Below, one piece after another: positions 15,795 to 22,926 of a stretch of 33,266 bases of DNA; within the stretch, counting starts at the first letter, position 1, and each line of letters begins with the position of its first letter. The notes under the pieces are model-generated. The model saw nothing but the letters and a program-made list of their open reading frames with translations, did not search any database and was not told the DNA's origin. The position numbers and the translations under genes are program-made. The stretch is from an uncultured Prevotella sp. (GTDB lineage Bacteria > Bacteroidota > Bacteroidia > Bacteroidales > Bacteroidaceae): contig CAAGSA010000036.1 in the NCBI GenBank assembly GCA_900772835.1, positions 1-33,266 of the forward strand. The letters run 5' to 3'.

Positions 15795-15802
15795 TACCTT
15801 TG
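15795..15802 (+). promoter_or_regulatory. -7 box of tRNA-Pro
   Basis: TACCTTTG, followed by GCACTCGC exactly as in the divergent tRNA-Phe promoter. The -33 position carries TTTT. The leader would be about 35 nt. Confidence 0.7.
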
Positions 15803-15843
15803 CACTCGCTTTAAGGTTCAAGCCTCGCTTGAGCTTCGGCAAT

Positions 15844-15916
15844 CGGGATTTAGCGCAGTTGGTAGCGCACGTCGTTCGGGACGACGGGGTCGCTGGTTCG
15901 AGTCCAGTAATCCCGA
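15844..15916 (+). tRNA. tRNA-Pro (anticodon CGG)
   Basis: 73 nt to the discriminator base; CCA is not encoded (the genome reads ACAG). Acceptor CGGGATT pairs with AATCCCG. D-arm GCGC/GCGC, anticodon stem CGTCG/CGACG with loop TTCGGGA and CGG at 15877-15879, T-arm CTGG-TTCGAGT-CCAG. Confidence 0.96.
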
Positions 15917-15922
15917 CAGAAC

Positions 15923-15963
15923 AAGGGTCATGATGTTGCAAGGCAATGTCTTGGCCCTTTTTC
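15923..15963 (+). terminator. terminator after tRNA-Pro
   Basis: AAGGGTCA (15923-15930) pairs with TGGCCCTT (15952-15959), with one G-T pair, followed by T4. From 15964 to 16147 I see no further feature. Confidence 0.65.
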
Positions 15964-16147
15964 CGTTTCGTGCATTCTCCTTCAGGTTTGCTCAACCGAC
16001 GGTCCTTGTGCAGCCGATGCGGCGATGTACGGGACTTCGTCCCGGGCTGTATATATTATAATAGGTGTGCCGCGCGCCTGCGCCTTGATAAGCAGCACCG
16101 CAGCTATGAGAAAAAGTTCGGCAAAAATGTTTTATTGGTAGGTTTCG

Positions 16148-16179
16148 TTTGGCTGATACCGATATAATTTATACTTTTG
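16148..16179 (+). promoter_or_regulatory. promoter of the glycine-zipper lipoprotein gene
   Basis: TTTG (16148-16151), 20 bp, TACTTTTG (16172-16179). The leader would be about 70 nt. Confidence 0.65.
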
Positions 16180-16255
16180 TGAAGGATAAAAGAACACTTC
16201 CGCAAAGGGAGAAAGGCAAACACAATATTTATAATATAGAAAGGAGAACGTCAAT

Positions 16256-17017
16256 ATGAAGAAATATGCAGTAATGCTGCTCGGCGCAACCGTGGCAATG
16301 TCGGGATGCGGAGTGGGCAACGAGAACGCGGCGTCGGGAGGAATCCTCGGCGCACAGTTCGGCAGCATTATCGGTTCCGCGATAGGAGGAATAGGCGGTG
16401 GACCGCGCGGCAGCGACATCGGCACGCTTGTGGGCATGGCGGGAGGAGCCGTGGCAGGAGCTGCCATAGGAGGCGTCGCCGACCGTGCGCAGCAGCACAG
16501 ATATGCCGACCGTGCCGCCGACCGTGCGCAGTATGCCCCGGCAGTCGTGGCTGATGCTCCCGACAGCGGCTTCGACCCCGGCAACGGCGGCGACGACGTG
16601 ATTGACTTCGACGGCGCGATTCCATCCCAACCGTCGCTTCGGGTGGGCACGGAAACGCCATCACCGGCACCGGAGCTTGAGATAAGAAGCGTGCGCTTCG
16701 CCGGCAGCGGCGGCGATATGGCAATCCGCCCGGACGAGATGGCTAAGGTGGTGGTGGAGGTGTACAACAACTCGGGGCGCAGCCTGTACAACGTGCAGCC
16801 GCGGGTGGAGGAAACCACAGGCAACAGACACATCGCCGTGTCGGCACCGATCACCGTGGAGAAGATAGCGCCGGGCATGGGCATACGCTACACGGCAATG
16901 GTGAAGACTGACCGCAGACTGAAGGATGGAACGGCACATTTCAGGGTTACGGCAGTCGAGAAGAGCGGAAAAACGCAGAGCGCGCCATCCGAATTCAGTG
17001 TGCATACAATGCGCTGA
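16256..17017 (+). CDS. glycine-zipper lipoprotein
   Basis: 253 residues. The lipobox MSGC gives the acylated cysteine at 18. Residues 28-75 are a glycine zipper (GSIIGSAIGGIGGGPRGSDIGTLVGMAGG and on), which inserts into or oligomerises in the outer membrane. A linker rich in Asp and Pro (about 95-140) follows. The C-terminal part (about 143-250) looks like an Ig-like beta domain (EIRSVRF..., VVVEVYNNSGRSLYNVQPRV, ...HFRVTAVEKSGKT), the kind that follows accessory proteins of the envelope. GAAAGGAGAA lies 5-14 bp before the ATG. Single gene with its own promoter at 16148-16179. Function unknown. Confidence 0.85.
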   Translation: MKKYAVMLLGATVAMSGCGVGNENAASGGILGAQFGSIIGSAIGGIGGGPRGSDIGTLVGMAGGAVAGAAIGGVADRAQQHRYADRAADRAQYAPAVVADAPDSGFDPGNGGDDVIDFDGAIPSQPSLRVGTETPSPAPELEIRSVRFAGSGGDMAIRPDEMAKVVVEVYNNSGRSLYNVQPRVEETTGNRHIAVSAPITVEKIAPGMGIRYTAMVKTDRRLKDGTAHFRVTAVEKSGKTQSAPSEFSVHTMR

Positions 17018-17124
17018 GATGCGGAAAAAGTGCATTTAGAGATACCAAAAATGAGGGAAGAAGCCCCGAAAACGGCATACATTTAACGTTTTGTAAGCTT
17101 CTCTCAAAAATAATTCCGTTTTTC

Positions 17125-17156
17125 TTTGGAGCGTATTCTTAAATTGTATACTTTTG
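17125..17156 (+). promoter_or_regulatory. promoter of gdhA
   Basis: TTTG (17125-17128), 20 bp, TACTTTTG (17149-17156). The leader would be about 60 nt. Confidence 0.7.
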
Positions 17157-17224
17157 CGATGTCTAAAAAACACTTTGATAAGACACATATTTTTATAACA
17201 TAACCTTTTAAAAAAGACATTACT

Positions 17225-18562
17225 ATGGAAGTTGAGAAAATTATGCAACATCTGGAGCAGAAGCATCCAGGAGAGTTGGAGTATTTGCAGGCAGTAAAGG
17301 AAGTCCTGATTTCCATCCAGGATGTGTACAACCAGCATCCAGAATTTGAAAAAGCAAAGATTATCGAGCGCATCGTGGAGCCGGAGCGTATCATCACATT
17401 CCGTGTGCCATGGGTTGACGACAAGGGTGAGGTTCAGGTAAACCTCGGCTATCGCGTACAGTTCAACAGCGCTATCGGCCCGTATAAGGGTGGTATCAGA
17501 TTCCATCCGTCAGTAAACCTCTCTATCCTCAAGTTCCTCGGATTCGAGCAGACATTCAAGAACGCACTTACAACTCTGCCTATGGGTGGCGGTAAGGGTG
17601 GTTCAGACTTCTCTATCCGTGGCAAGAGCGACGCAGAAGTTATGCGTTTCTGCCAGGCATTCATGACTGAGCTCTATCGTCACATCGGTCCTAACGAGGA
17701 CGTTCCTGCTGGTGATATCGGCGTTGGTGGCCGCGAGATTGGCTATATGTTCGGTATGTACAAGAAGCTCACACACCAGTGGAATGGTGTATTGACAGGT
17801 AAGGGACTTGAGTACGGTGGTTCCAAGATCCGTCCTGAGGCTACTGGCTTCGGTGCTATCTACTACGTACACCACATGCTCGAGACTCACAATATCGACA
17901 TCAAGGGCAAGACTGTTGCAGTCAGCGGATTCGGTAACGTGGCTTGGGGTGCCGTGACAAAGGCTACTCAGCTCGGCGCTAAGGTTGTTACTATCTCTGG
18001 TCCTGACGGCTACATCTACGACCCGACAGGTATCAGCGGCGAGAAGATCGACTATATGCTGGAGCTCCGCTCAAGCGGTAACGACATCTGCTCTCCTTAC
18101 GCAGAGAAGTATCCTGAGGCTAAGTTCGTTGCCGGCAAGAAGCCATGGGAGGTTAAGGTTGACATCGCTCTGCCTTGTGCTACTCAGAACGAGCTCTCAG
18201 GCGTTGACGCAGACATGCTGCTCGCCAACAAGACTCTGTGCGTAGCTGAGGTGTCAAACATGGGATGTACTGCTGAGGCTGTAGACAAGTTCATCGCTGC
18301 TAAGCAGCTCTTCGCTCCTGGCAAGGCTGTTAACGCTGGTGGCGTTGCTACTTCTGGTCTTGAGATGACTCAGAACGCCATACACCTGGGCTGGACTGAG
18401 GCTGAGGTTGACGAGCGCCTGCACCAGATCATGAGCGACATCTATGAGCAGTGCGTTAAGTACGGCACTGAGGCTGACGGCTACATCAACTACGTGAAGG
18501 GTGCTAACATCGCCGGCTTCATGAAGGTAGCTCACGCTATGATGGCTCAGGGCGTGGTTTAA
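17225..18562 (+). CDS. gdhA: NADP-type glutamate dehydrogenase
   Basis: 445 residues, the hexameric class length. Interconverts 2-oxoglutarate plus ammonia and glutamate; the main ammonia-assimilation route in many Bacteroidales. Visible: RVQFNSAIGPYKGGIRFHP (substrate-binding Lys in PYKGG), LTTLPMGGGKGGSDF with the catalytic-region lysine, PAGDIGVGGREIGYMFG, and the Rossmann dinucleotide motif VSGFGNVAWGA. The sequence family is the one usually specific for NADP, but the cofactor was not tested. The gene uses many T-ending codons (GCT, GTT, GGT, TCT) compared with its GC-ending neighbours, typical of a highly expressed gene. The RlpA-like gene follows 6 bp later. Confidence 0.95.
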   Translation: MEVEKIMQHLEQKHPGELEYLQAVKEVLISIQDVYNQHPEFEKAKIIERIVEPERIITFRVPWVDDKGEVQVNLGYRVQFNSAIGPYKGGIRFHPSVNLSILKFLGFEQTFKNALTTLPMGGGKGGSDFSIRGKSDAEVMRFCQAFMTELYRHIGPNEDVPAGDIGVGGREIGYMFGMYKKLTHQWNGVLTGKGLEYGGSKIRPEATGFGAIYYVHHMLETHNIDIKGKTVAVSGFGNVAWGAVTKATQLGAKVVTISGPDGYIYDPTGISGEKIDYMLELRSSGNDICSPYAEKYPEAKFVAGKKPWEVKVDIALPCATQNELSGVDADMLLANKTLCVAEVSNMGCTAEAVDKFIAAKQLFAPGKAVNAGGVATSGLEMTQNAIHLGWTEAEVDERLHQIMSDIYEQCVKYGTEADGYINYVKGANIAGFMKVAHAMMAQGVV

Positions 18563-18568
18563 TAGTTT

Positions 18569-19030
18569 ATGATGAAAAAAAACTTCATAATACTTATTTT
18601 ATTGATTACAACATGGGGCTGTCCTTCTCTGGCACAACAGAGAGGGATGGCCTCTTATTATTCCAACAGGATGCACGGAAGGCGGATGAGCAATGGCGAG
18701 AAATACCATAAGGACAGCCTGACGTGTGCACATGCAAAGTATGCGCTCGGAACACTGCTCAGAGTGACAAACATCAAGACGGGGAAGAGCGTAGTGGTGG
18801 AGGTGACCGACAGATGCTCGCGCCACAGGCGCAGAATCATCGACCTATCGTATGCCGCTGCAAGGGAGCTGGGACTCATATCGCAGGGAATGGCAATGGT
18901 GAAGGTGGAGAAATGGCACAGGAACGCGCAGATTCCGTATCGCGACGACACGGAAATCGATCTGCCGGAGCTCGACTACGAAGTGACGGAGGGTGGCAAT
19001 ACCAAATATCCGCCTGTTTGGAAAAAATAG
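18569..19030 (+). CDS. RlpA-like double-psi beta-barrel protein
   Basis: 153 residues. RlpA proteins are septal-ring lytic transglycosylases that cleave naked glycan strands. Signal peptide about 1-23 (ends SLAQ). The double-psi barrel core reads RGMASYYSNRMHGRRMSNGE, LTCAHAKYALGTLLRVTNIKTGKSVVVEVTDRC, then IIDLSYAAARELGL; the Asp in VTDRC is the expected catalytic position. No SPOR domain follows, so it is a short, domain-only member. Starts with two ATG codons in a row, so the start could be one codon later. It follows gdhA by 6 bp, but the functions are unrelated; read-through from gdhA may drive it. Confidence 0.88.
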   Translation: MMKKNFIILILLITTWGCPSLAQQRGMASYYSNRMHGRRMSNGEKYHKDSLTCAHAKYALGTLLRVTNIKTGKSVVVEVTDRCSRHRRRIIDLSYAAARELGLISQGMAMVKVEKWHRNAQIPYRDDTEIDLPELDYEVTEGGNTKYPPVWKK

Positions 19031-19152
19031 GAACGGCTGCATCCGCGCAGGGAAACCTGCACGCATCCGGAATGGAAAAAGCATTGTTGTATTGCACCCG
19101 CAGCATCGGTTGAGCTGCCGGGGAGGGACAATAATGCACTTATTGAATGCAT

Positions 19153-19187
19153 TTTGATGATGGAATCAGATTTTTTTATTACTTTTG
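19153..19187 (+). promoter_or_regulatory. promoter of the L,D-transpeptidase gene
   Basis: TACTTTTG (19180-19187) is a good -7 box; TTTG at 19153-19156 is 23 bp upstream, slightly far. Transcription starting near 19194 would exclude the longer frames that begin at 19147 or 19192. Confidence 0.5.
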
Positions 19188-19218
19188 TGAAATGATTTCA
19201 TCGTACAGACAATTACTT

Positions 19219-20124
19219 ATGGGCTGCAGACCAGTTATCGCCATAGCCGCAGCATGGCTGCTGGCATTTGGCGTTGCCGCTTGCTCCTCGTCGAAGAAGA
19301 ACGAAGGAGAACAGATACTGAACGATATGCAGCTTGCCGAGGATGAGGCTGAAGAGGTGGAGAAGGTGGTGGAGAAACCGCGCCTGCACTTTGCTTCGGC
19401 AGAGGATGCCATGCGATATATGGACGAATCGGATGACAGGGAGGCTTACGCCGAGGGTATCTTCTACCGGATGGCGAAAGACACGCTCGACTATTGCGAG
19501 AGGCTGCTGAACAACCAGTTCGACTATTTCGTCATAGTGGACAAAGGCAAGATGCGTGTGCAGCTCTACGACAAGTGGGGCAGACTGAAACGTTCCTACC
19601 GCTGCGCCTGCGGCAAGAACTACGGCAATAAGCGCAGCAAGGGCGACTGCCGCACGCCGGAGGGATTCTTCCGCGCGAGTAGCGCGAAGAACAGCGAAGA
19701 CTGGCACTATACCGACGAGAACGGAGTGAGGAGCGAGAAACCGGGACAGTACGGACCGCGCTTCATCCGCGTCATAACACCGGGCTACAGCTCCATAGGT
19801 ATCCACGGCACTGATGCACCGTGGTCGCTGGGCGGAAGGCGCAGCCACGGGTGCATACGTATAAAGAACGAGAACATACTGGAGCTTGCCGGATTCGTGG
19901 AGACGGGAATGCCCATAATCGTGCTGCCCGGACCGAAGGACAGGGAGGTGAACGAGCGCGAGGCGTATGAAGCGATGTACGGTGTGCCGGCAGACAGCGT
20001 GCCGGCAGAGAAGGAAGAGCTGCTCCATCGCGGCGACACGCTGCATGGCGATGCCTATGCCGACGGCAATCCGCACGGCGGACAGCAAGCTGACGTTGTC
20101 CGGGAACGGGCTTCAGAGCTGTAG
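19219..20124 (+). CDS. L,D-transpeptidase lipoprotein (YkuD family)
   Basis: 301 residues from the ATG at 19219. L,D-transpeptidases cross-link peptidoglycan (3-3) or attach proteins, through an active-site cysteine, outside the inner membrane. A hydrophobic segment ends in VAAC, giving the lipidated Cys22. A Glu/Lys-rich stretch precedes the YkuD domain. That domain has YFVIVDKGKMRVQLYDK, CRTPEGFF, and the active-site block with His196 (GIHG), then SHGC (Cys212) and IRIKN, so it is complete. The C-terminal tail (about 235 on) is acidic and unrecognised. Met16 and Met1 of the longer frame are unlikely given the promoter. The alpha/beta hydrolase gene follows 34 bp later. Confidence 0.9.
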   Translation: MGCRPVIAIAAAWLLAFGVAACSSSKKNEGEQILNDMQLAEDEAEEVEKVVEKPRLHFASAEDAMRYMDESDDREAYAEGIFYRMAKDTLDYCERLLNNQFDYFVIVDKGKMRVQLYDKWGRLKRSYRCACGKNYGNKRSKGDCRTPEGFFRASSAKNSEDWHYTDENGVRSEKPGQYGPRFIRVITPGYSSIGIHGTDAPWSLGGRRSHGCIRIKNENILELAGFVETGMPIIVLPGPKDREVNEREAYEAMYGVPADSVPAEKEELLHRGDTLHGDAYADGNPHGGQQADVVRERASEL

Positions 20125-20158
20125 AAAGACAGACATAAACATTTTAATACAACAGGCG

Positions 20159-20983
20159 ATGAAGAAATTTGTTTTAGTTTTCTTGCTTGCCATATCAGCC
20201 GTTATGGCGCGGGCACAGTATGATTTCCTGCGTCCCGTTAAGGATTCCATACCCAACGGTTACAACTTCTGGGTCTATACCCCCACCGACTATTATTACT
20301 CGTTGGGCGATACTCCGGTGATAATCTTCCTCCACGGGCAGAGCCTGTGTGGCAGAGACCTGAACCGCGTGCGCCGCTACGGACCGCTGCACGCCATCGT
20401 TATGGGGCGCCAGGTGGATGCCCTTGTGGTGGTGCCGCAGAATCCCGGAGGGGCATGGAACCCGAAAAAAATCAACGATGTGCTGGAGTGGACGAAACGC
20501 AACTATGCCTGCGACTCCACGCGAGTGTATGTTATAGGCATGAGTCTCGGTGGCTACGGCACGCTCGACTTTGCCGCTACCTATCCCGACAAGGTGGCTG
20601 CGGCTCTCGCCATGTGCGGCGGCTGCTCGCTGAAAGACCGCACGCCGCTTGGCAAGTTGCCGTTATGGATAATACACGGCACGGCAGACAGGGCGGTGCC
20701 CATAAGCATGTCGAAGTCGGTCGTGAGCGACCTTGAGCGCACGGGCAACGATTCGCGTCTGCGCTACACCTGGCTCAAGGGCGGCAACCACGGCACCCCG
20801 GCACGCTTCTTCTATATGCGCAAGACCTACGACTGGCTCTTTTCGCATTCCCTGCTCGACCCTGGGCGCCCCGTGAACAAGAAGGTGTCGCTCGATATGG
20901 ACGATGTGCCGAAGGCTTACCAGAATATGGAGTTCAAGAGAGGGGTTGACCCGGAGACGGTGTATGAAACTACTATAAAGTAG
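20159..20983 (+). CDS. secreted alpha/beta hydrolase (esterase-like)
   Basis: 274 residues. Signal peptide about 1-19 (ends ARAQ). Alpha/beta-hydrolase fold with PVIIFLHG (oxyanion region), the nucleophile elbow GMSLGGYG (Ser129), HGTADRAVP (Asp177) and GGNHGT (His211): a full Ser-Asp-His triad. It resembles the dienelactone hydrolase/prolyl-oligopeptidase-like esterases common in Bacteroidetes, which act on esters in the periplasm; the substrate is unknown. The frame remains open upstream to 19967, overlapping the transpeptidase, but the signal peptide fixes the start at 20159. Probably co-transcribed with the L,D-transpeptidase. Confidence 0.88.
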   Translation: MKKFVLVFLLAISAVMARAQYDFLRPVKDSIPNGYNFWVYTPTDYYYSLGDTPVIIFLHGQSLCGRDLNRVRRYGPLHAIVMGRQVDALVVVPQNPGGAWNPKKINDVLEWTKRNYACDSTRVYVIGMSLGGYGTLDFAATYPDKVAAALAMCGGCSLKDRTPLGKLPLWIIHGTADRAVPISMSKSVVSDLERTGNDSRLRYTWLKGGNHGTPARFFYMRKTYDWLFSHSLLDPGRPVNKKVSLDMDDVPKAYQNMEFKRGVDPETVYETTIK

Positions 20984-21225
20984 TCTCCCCACAGCCTCCC
21001 CCGCACAGGTCGCTCTGCCGGCGATTTCAGAGGTTGCGTGTGTATTGCTGCCGATAGGTTTTCGCACGCGTTAACCCCGGATTATGCAAAGTTCGCATAG
21101 CATCCGCCGGCTGTAGAAGGATGGAGTGTGGGGCTTCTTACATATTGTAAAGTAAAGACGGTGGAAAATCTTTAAAACATGTTGTGTAACATACAAATTT
21201 AGTTGTGTATGTGCTCAAAATGCTA

Positions 21226-21233
21226 TACATTTG
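21226..21233 (+). promoter_or_regulatory. -7 box of a candidate small RNA
   Basis: TACATTTG in an AT-rich setting. A TTG at 21203-21205 is near the -33 position. No gene follows before a terminator, 58 bp on. Confidence 0.5.
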
Positions 21234-21238
21234 CACCA

Positions 21239-21327
21239 GTTATCCTGAATACAATCTTTTTACCTTAAAAGCTAATACCTATTGAATCAAAAAAGGCAAT
21301 TCTCTGTGAAGAGAGTTGCCTTTTGCA
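21239..21327 (+). ncRNA. candidate small RNA of about 90 nt
   Basis: Predicted from the promoter at 21226-21233 and the intrinsic terminator at 21291-21324. The first 50 nt are A/T-rich and unstructured by eye, leaving a free 5' region, with no ribosome-binding site or worthwhile open frame. Inferred from the promoter and terminator only; I recognise no RNA family. Confidence 0.35.
21291..21324 (+). terminator. intrinsic terminator after the candidate sRNA
   Basis: Arms 21291-21305 and 21310-21324 pair over 15 bp with one mismatch and a 4-nt loop; the right arm ends in TTTT. Confidence 0.7.
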
Positions 21328-21375
21328 TTGTCGGGCTTTTGCCGTTTTCTGGTGGTAGGGCTGTGGGGCGTTTTC

Positions 21376-21529
21376 CCAAAGCGGAAGTCTTGATTTTCCA
21401 AAGCAGCAGTCTTGATTTTCCAAAGCAGCAGTCTTGATTTTCCATGGCTTGAGTTTTTCTCTAATAGTTTAAGCCTTGCCTTTTCCACGGCTGAAGTTTT
21501 TCTCCAAAATAGTTTGAGTCTTGTTTTTG
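21376..21529. repeat. 22-bp tandem array plus diverged 44-bp units
   Basis: Three 22-bp copies beginning CCAAAGC and ending GTCTTGATTTT: 21376-21397 (two mismatches), 21398-21419 and 21420-21441 (identical). Two longer related units follow (21442-21484 and 21485-21529), each with GTTT(A/G)AG(C/T)CTTG. No spacers, so not CRISPR. Confidence 0.8.
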
Positions 21530-21620
21530 TGTATACCCCGTTTCTTGTTCGCAAACGGTATGTTTGTGATTGGCAGGAGGTGTGCTCTTGCGGAATTATC
21601 TGATTATGGATAAAATAAAA

Positions 21621-21652
21621 CTCCCGGCCCGACTGTCGTGTCGGACCGGGAG
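21621..21652 (-). terminator. terminator of the polysaccharide-utilisation locus
   Basis: CTCCCGGCCCGAC (21621-21633) pairs with 21640-21652 over 13 bp with one G-T pair, followed on the minus strand by a T-rich run. It lies 80 bp past the last gene's stop. Confidence 0.8.
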
Positions 21653-21733
21653 CATATTGGTTTCTTATGCGTGCTGCCAGGTTGTGTCATCGCACTTCCT
21701 GGCGTGCATGTGGCTTATAAGTGTCGGGTAGTA

Positions 21734-22816
21734 TTACTTTACGAACTTCTTGCCGTTCTTCACATAGATACCGTTAGAGAGGGCAGAAGCGTCGGTACCT
21801 ACGAATTTGCCGTCGATGGAGTAGATGCGCTCGTTTGCATTAACGGTGTTCTTGATAACCTCGCTGATGCCTGTAGCATCAGACCACTGCGGTGTCTCCT
21901 CAGAGAGGTCGATGGTCTTGTAGGCAGCACCCTCGGTGCCGCATACTACTGCTACGCCCATCACGTAAGCCTTCTTCTTGAACTGGAAGCAGAACTTGCC
22001 GTCCTCTGTCCAAGGAATCAGCTTCTCGCCCTGGACAGTGTTGCCGTCGCCGTCGGTAGCCTTCTCGTAGAACTGCAGATAGCTGTTCACCACTTCCTGA
22101 GTGCCGCCGTTCTTGTTGATGGTCAGGCTTGCTGAAGTCATCTCTTCTTCGGTTCCTTGCTTGTTAGTAAGGTCAACAACCAGCTTCAGCGGCTTTGTGA
22201 AGTGCATCTCGTACCACTGTGCTGCGCCTTCGAGCGGAGTGGTGAATCCGGGAGCCCAGTAGTTCTTTAGCTTGCGGTTTGTGGGGTCGCCCTCGAAGTG
22301 GCAGTAGTCGGCGTCTTTATTGTTGCCCTCGTACTGGCGTGCGTAGAACTGCATCTGTGCACCAGAAGCGAGGTAGAAGATCACCTGCTTGATGTTCTGC
22401 AGACCCTGTGGGTTGTAGCTGTCGTATAGGCTGATGGCTGTGTTTGAGTTCAGGCATGAGTATGTTCCTGCCTTGAAGGTAACGCCTGTCTCGGCATCAG
22501 TGTAGTCCTGCTCCAGCACGTGGTAGTTCGTGCCGTTCGCTGTACCGCCAGAGAGCGGGAATGCTGTGAAGTTCTCATCGAGGAAGGCTGATGCCACCTT
22601 GTCGGCGATACCTGTGATTTTGTTCTCTTCGGGGCATGTCACAACGTCCTTCGTCGTTCCGTCTTCCTGCTGTGTAGGAGTTACTACGGGGTGTGTGTCG
22701 GCCGGGAGAATGGCGCAAGTCTTCATAAAGAAGTTGTTCTGTAGCTTGTAGGCCTGTGCGTTTGCCATTGTGCAGCAGAAGAGAGCTGCGGCTGCAATAC
22801 TGTAGAATTTTTTCAT
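21734..22816 (-). CDS. secreted protein of unknown function, last gene of the PUL
   Basis: 360 residues. Signal peptide about 1-20 (ends ANAQ). The mature part alternates beta-rich segments and has no domain I recognise. The end, IYSIDGKFVGTDASALSNGIYVKNGKKFVK, resembles a short type IX sorting domain, so the protein may reach the surface. It lies 110 bp after susD on the same strand. In many Sus-like loci this position holds a surface glycan-binding protein (SusE/F or SGBP type), but it lacks the usual lipobox. A hairpin in the gap (22881-22903) may lower its expression relative to susD. Role in glycan binding is inferred from position only. Confidence 0.8.
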   Translation of the reverse strand: MKKFYSIAAAALFCCTMANAQAYKLQNNFFMKTCAILPADTHPVVTPTQQEDGTTKDVVTCPEENKITGIADKVASAFLDENFTAFPLSGGTANGTNYHVLEQDYTDAETGVTFKAGTYSCLNSNTAISLYDSYNPQGLQNIKQVIFYLASGAQMQFYARQYEGNNKDADYCHFEGDPTNRKLKNYWAPGFTTPLEGAAQWYEMHFTKPLKLVVDLTNKQGTEEEMTSASLTINKNGGTQEVVNSYLQFYEKATDGDGNTVQGEKLIPWTEDGKFCFQFKKKAYVMGVAVVCGTEGAAYKTIDLSEETPQWSDATGISEVIKNTVNANERIYSIDGKFVGTDASALSNGIYVKNGKKFVK

Positions 22817-22880
22817 TTTAATTTGAATTTAGATGTAAAAAATAATATTATTAGAAGTCTTTTGTCTTTTGGAAGGATGG

Positions 22881-22903
22881 GTGGGCGGAGTGGTCCGCCG
22901 CAC
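22881..22903 (-). other. intercistronic hairpin after susD
   Basis: GGCGGA (22884-22889) and TCCGCC (22894-22899) form a 6-bp stem with a 4-nt loop; GTG/CAC extends it past a G-G mismatch. It has no T-tract, so it is more likely an RNA-stability or attenuation element than a terminator. Confidence 0.5.
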
Positions 22904-22926
22904 CTTGTCCTTGTTAGTGTGCCGGA

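Larger units (their letters stand above)
20984..21733. other. 750-bp non-coding region with candidate sRNA and repeats
   Basis: No protein gene is supported. From the start to 21225 nothing is recognised. Then comes a -7 box (21226-21233), a possible small RNA ending in a terminator (21291-21324), a 22-bp tandem array with a related degenerate tail (21376-21529), and the terminator of the minus-strand gene that starts at 22816. The open frame at 21279-21554 on the minus strand only translates these repeats. Confidence 0.6.

Noticed and set aside
21279..21554. A 91-codon minus-strand gene
   Set aside because: It only translates the 22-bp and 44-bp repeats and overlaps a terminator.
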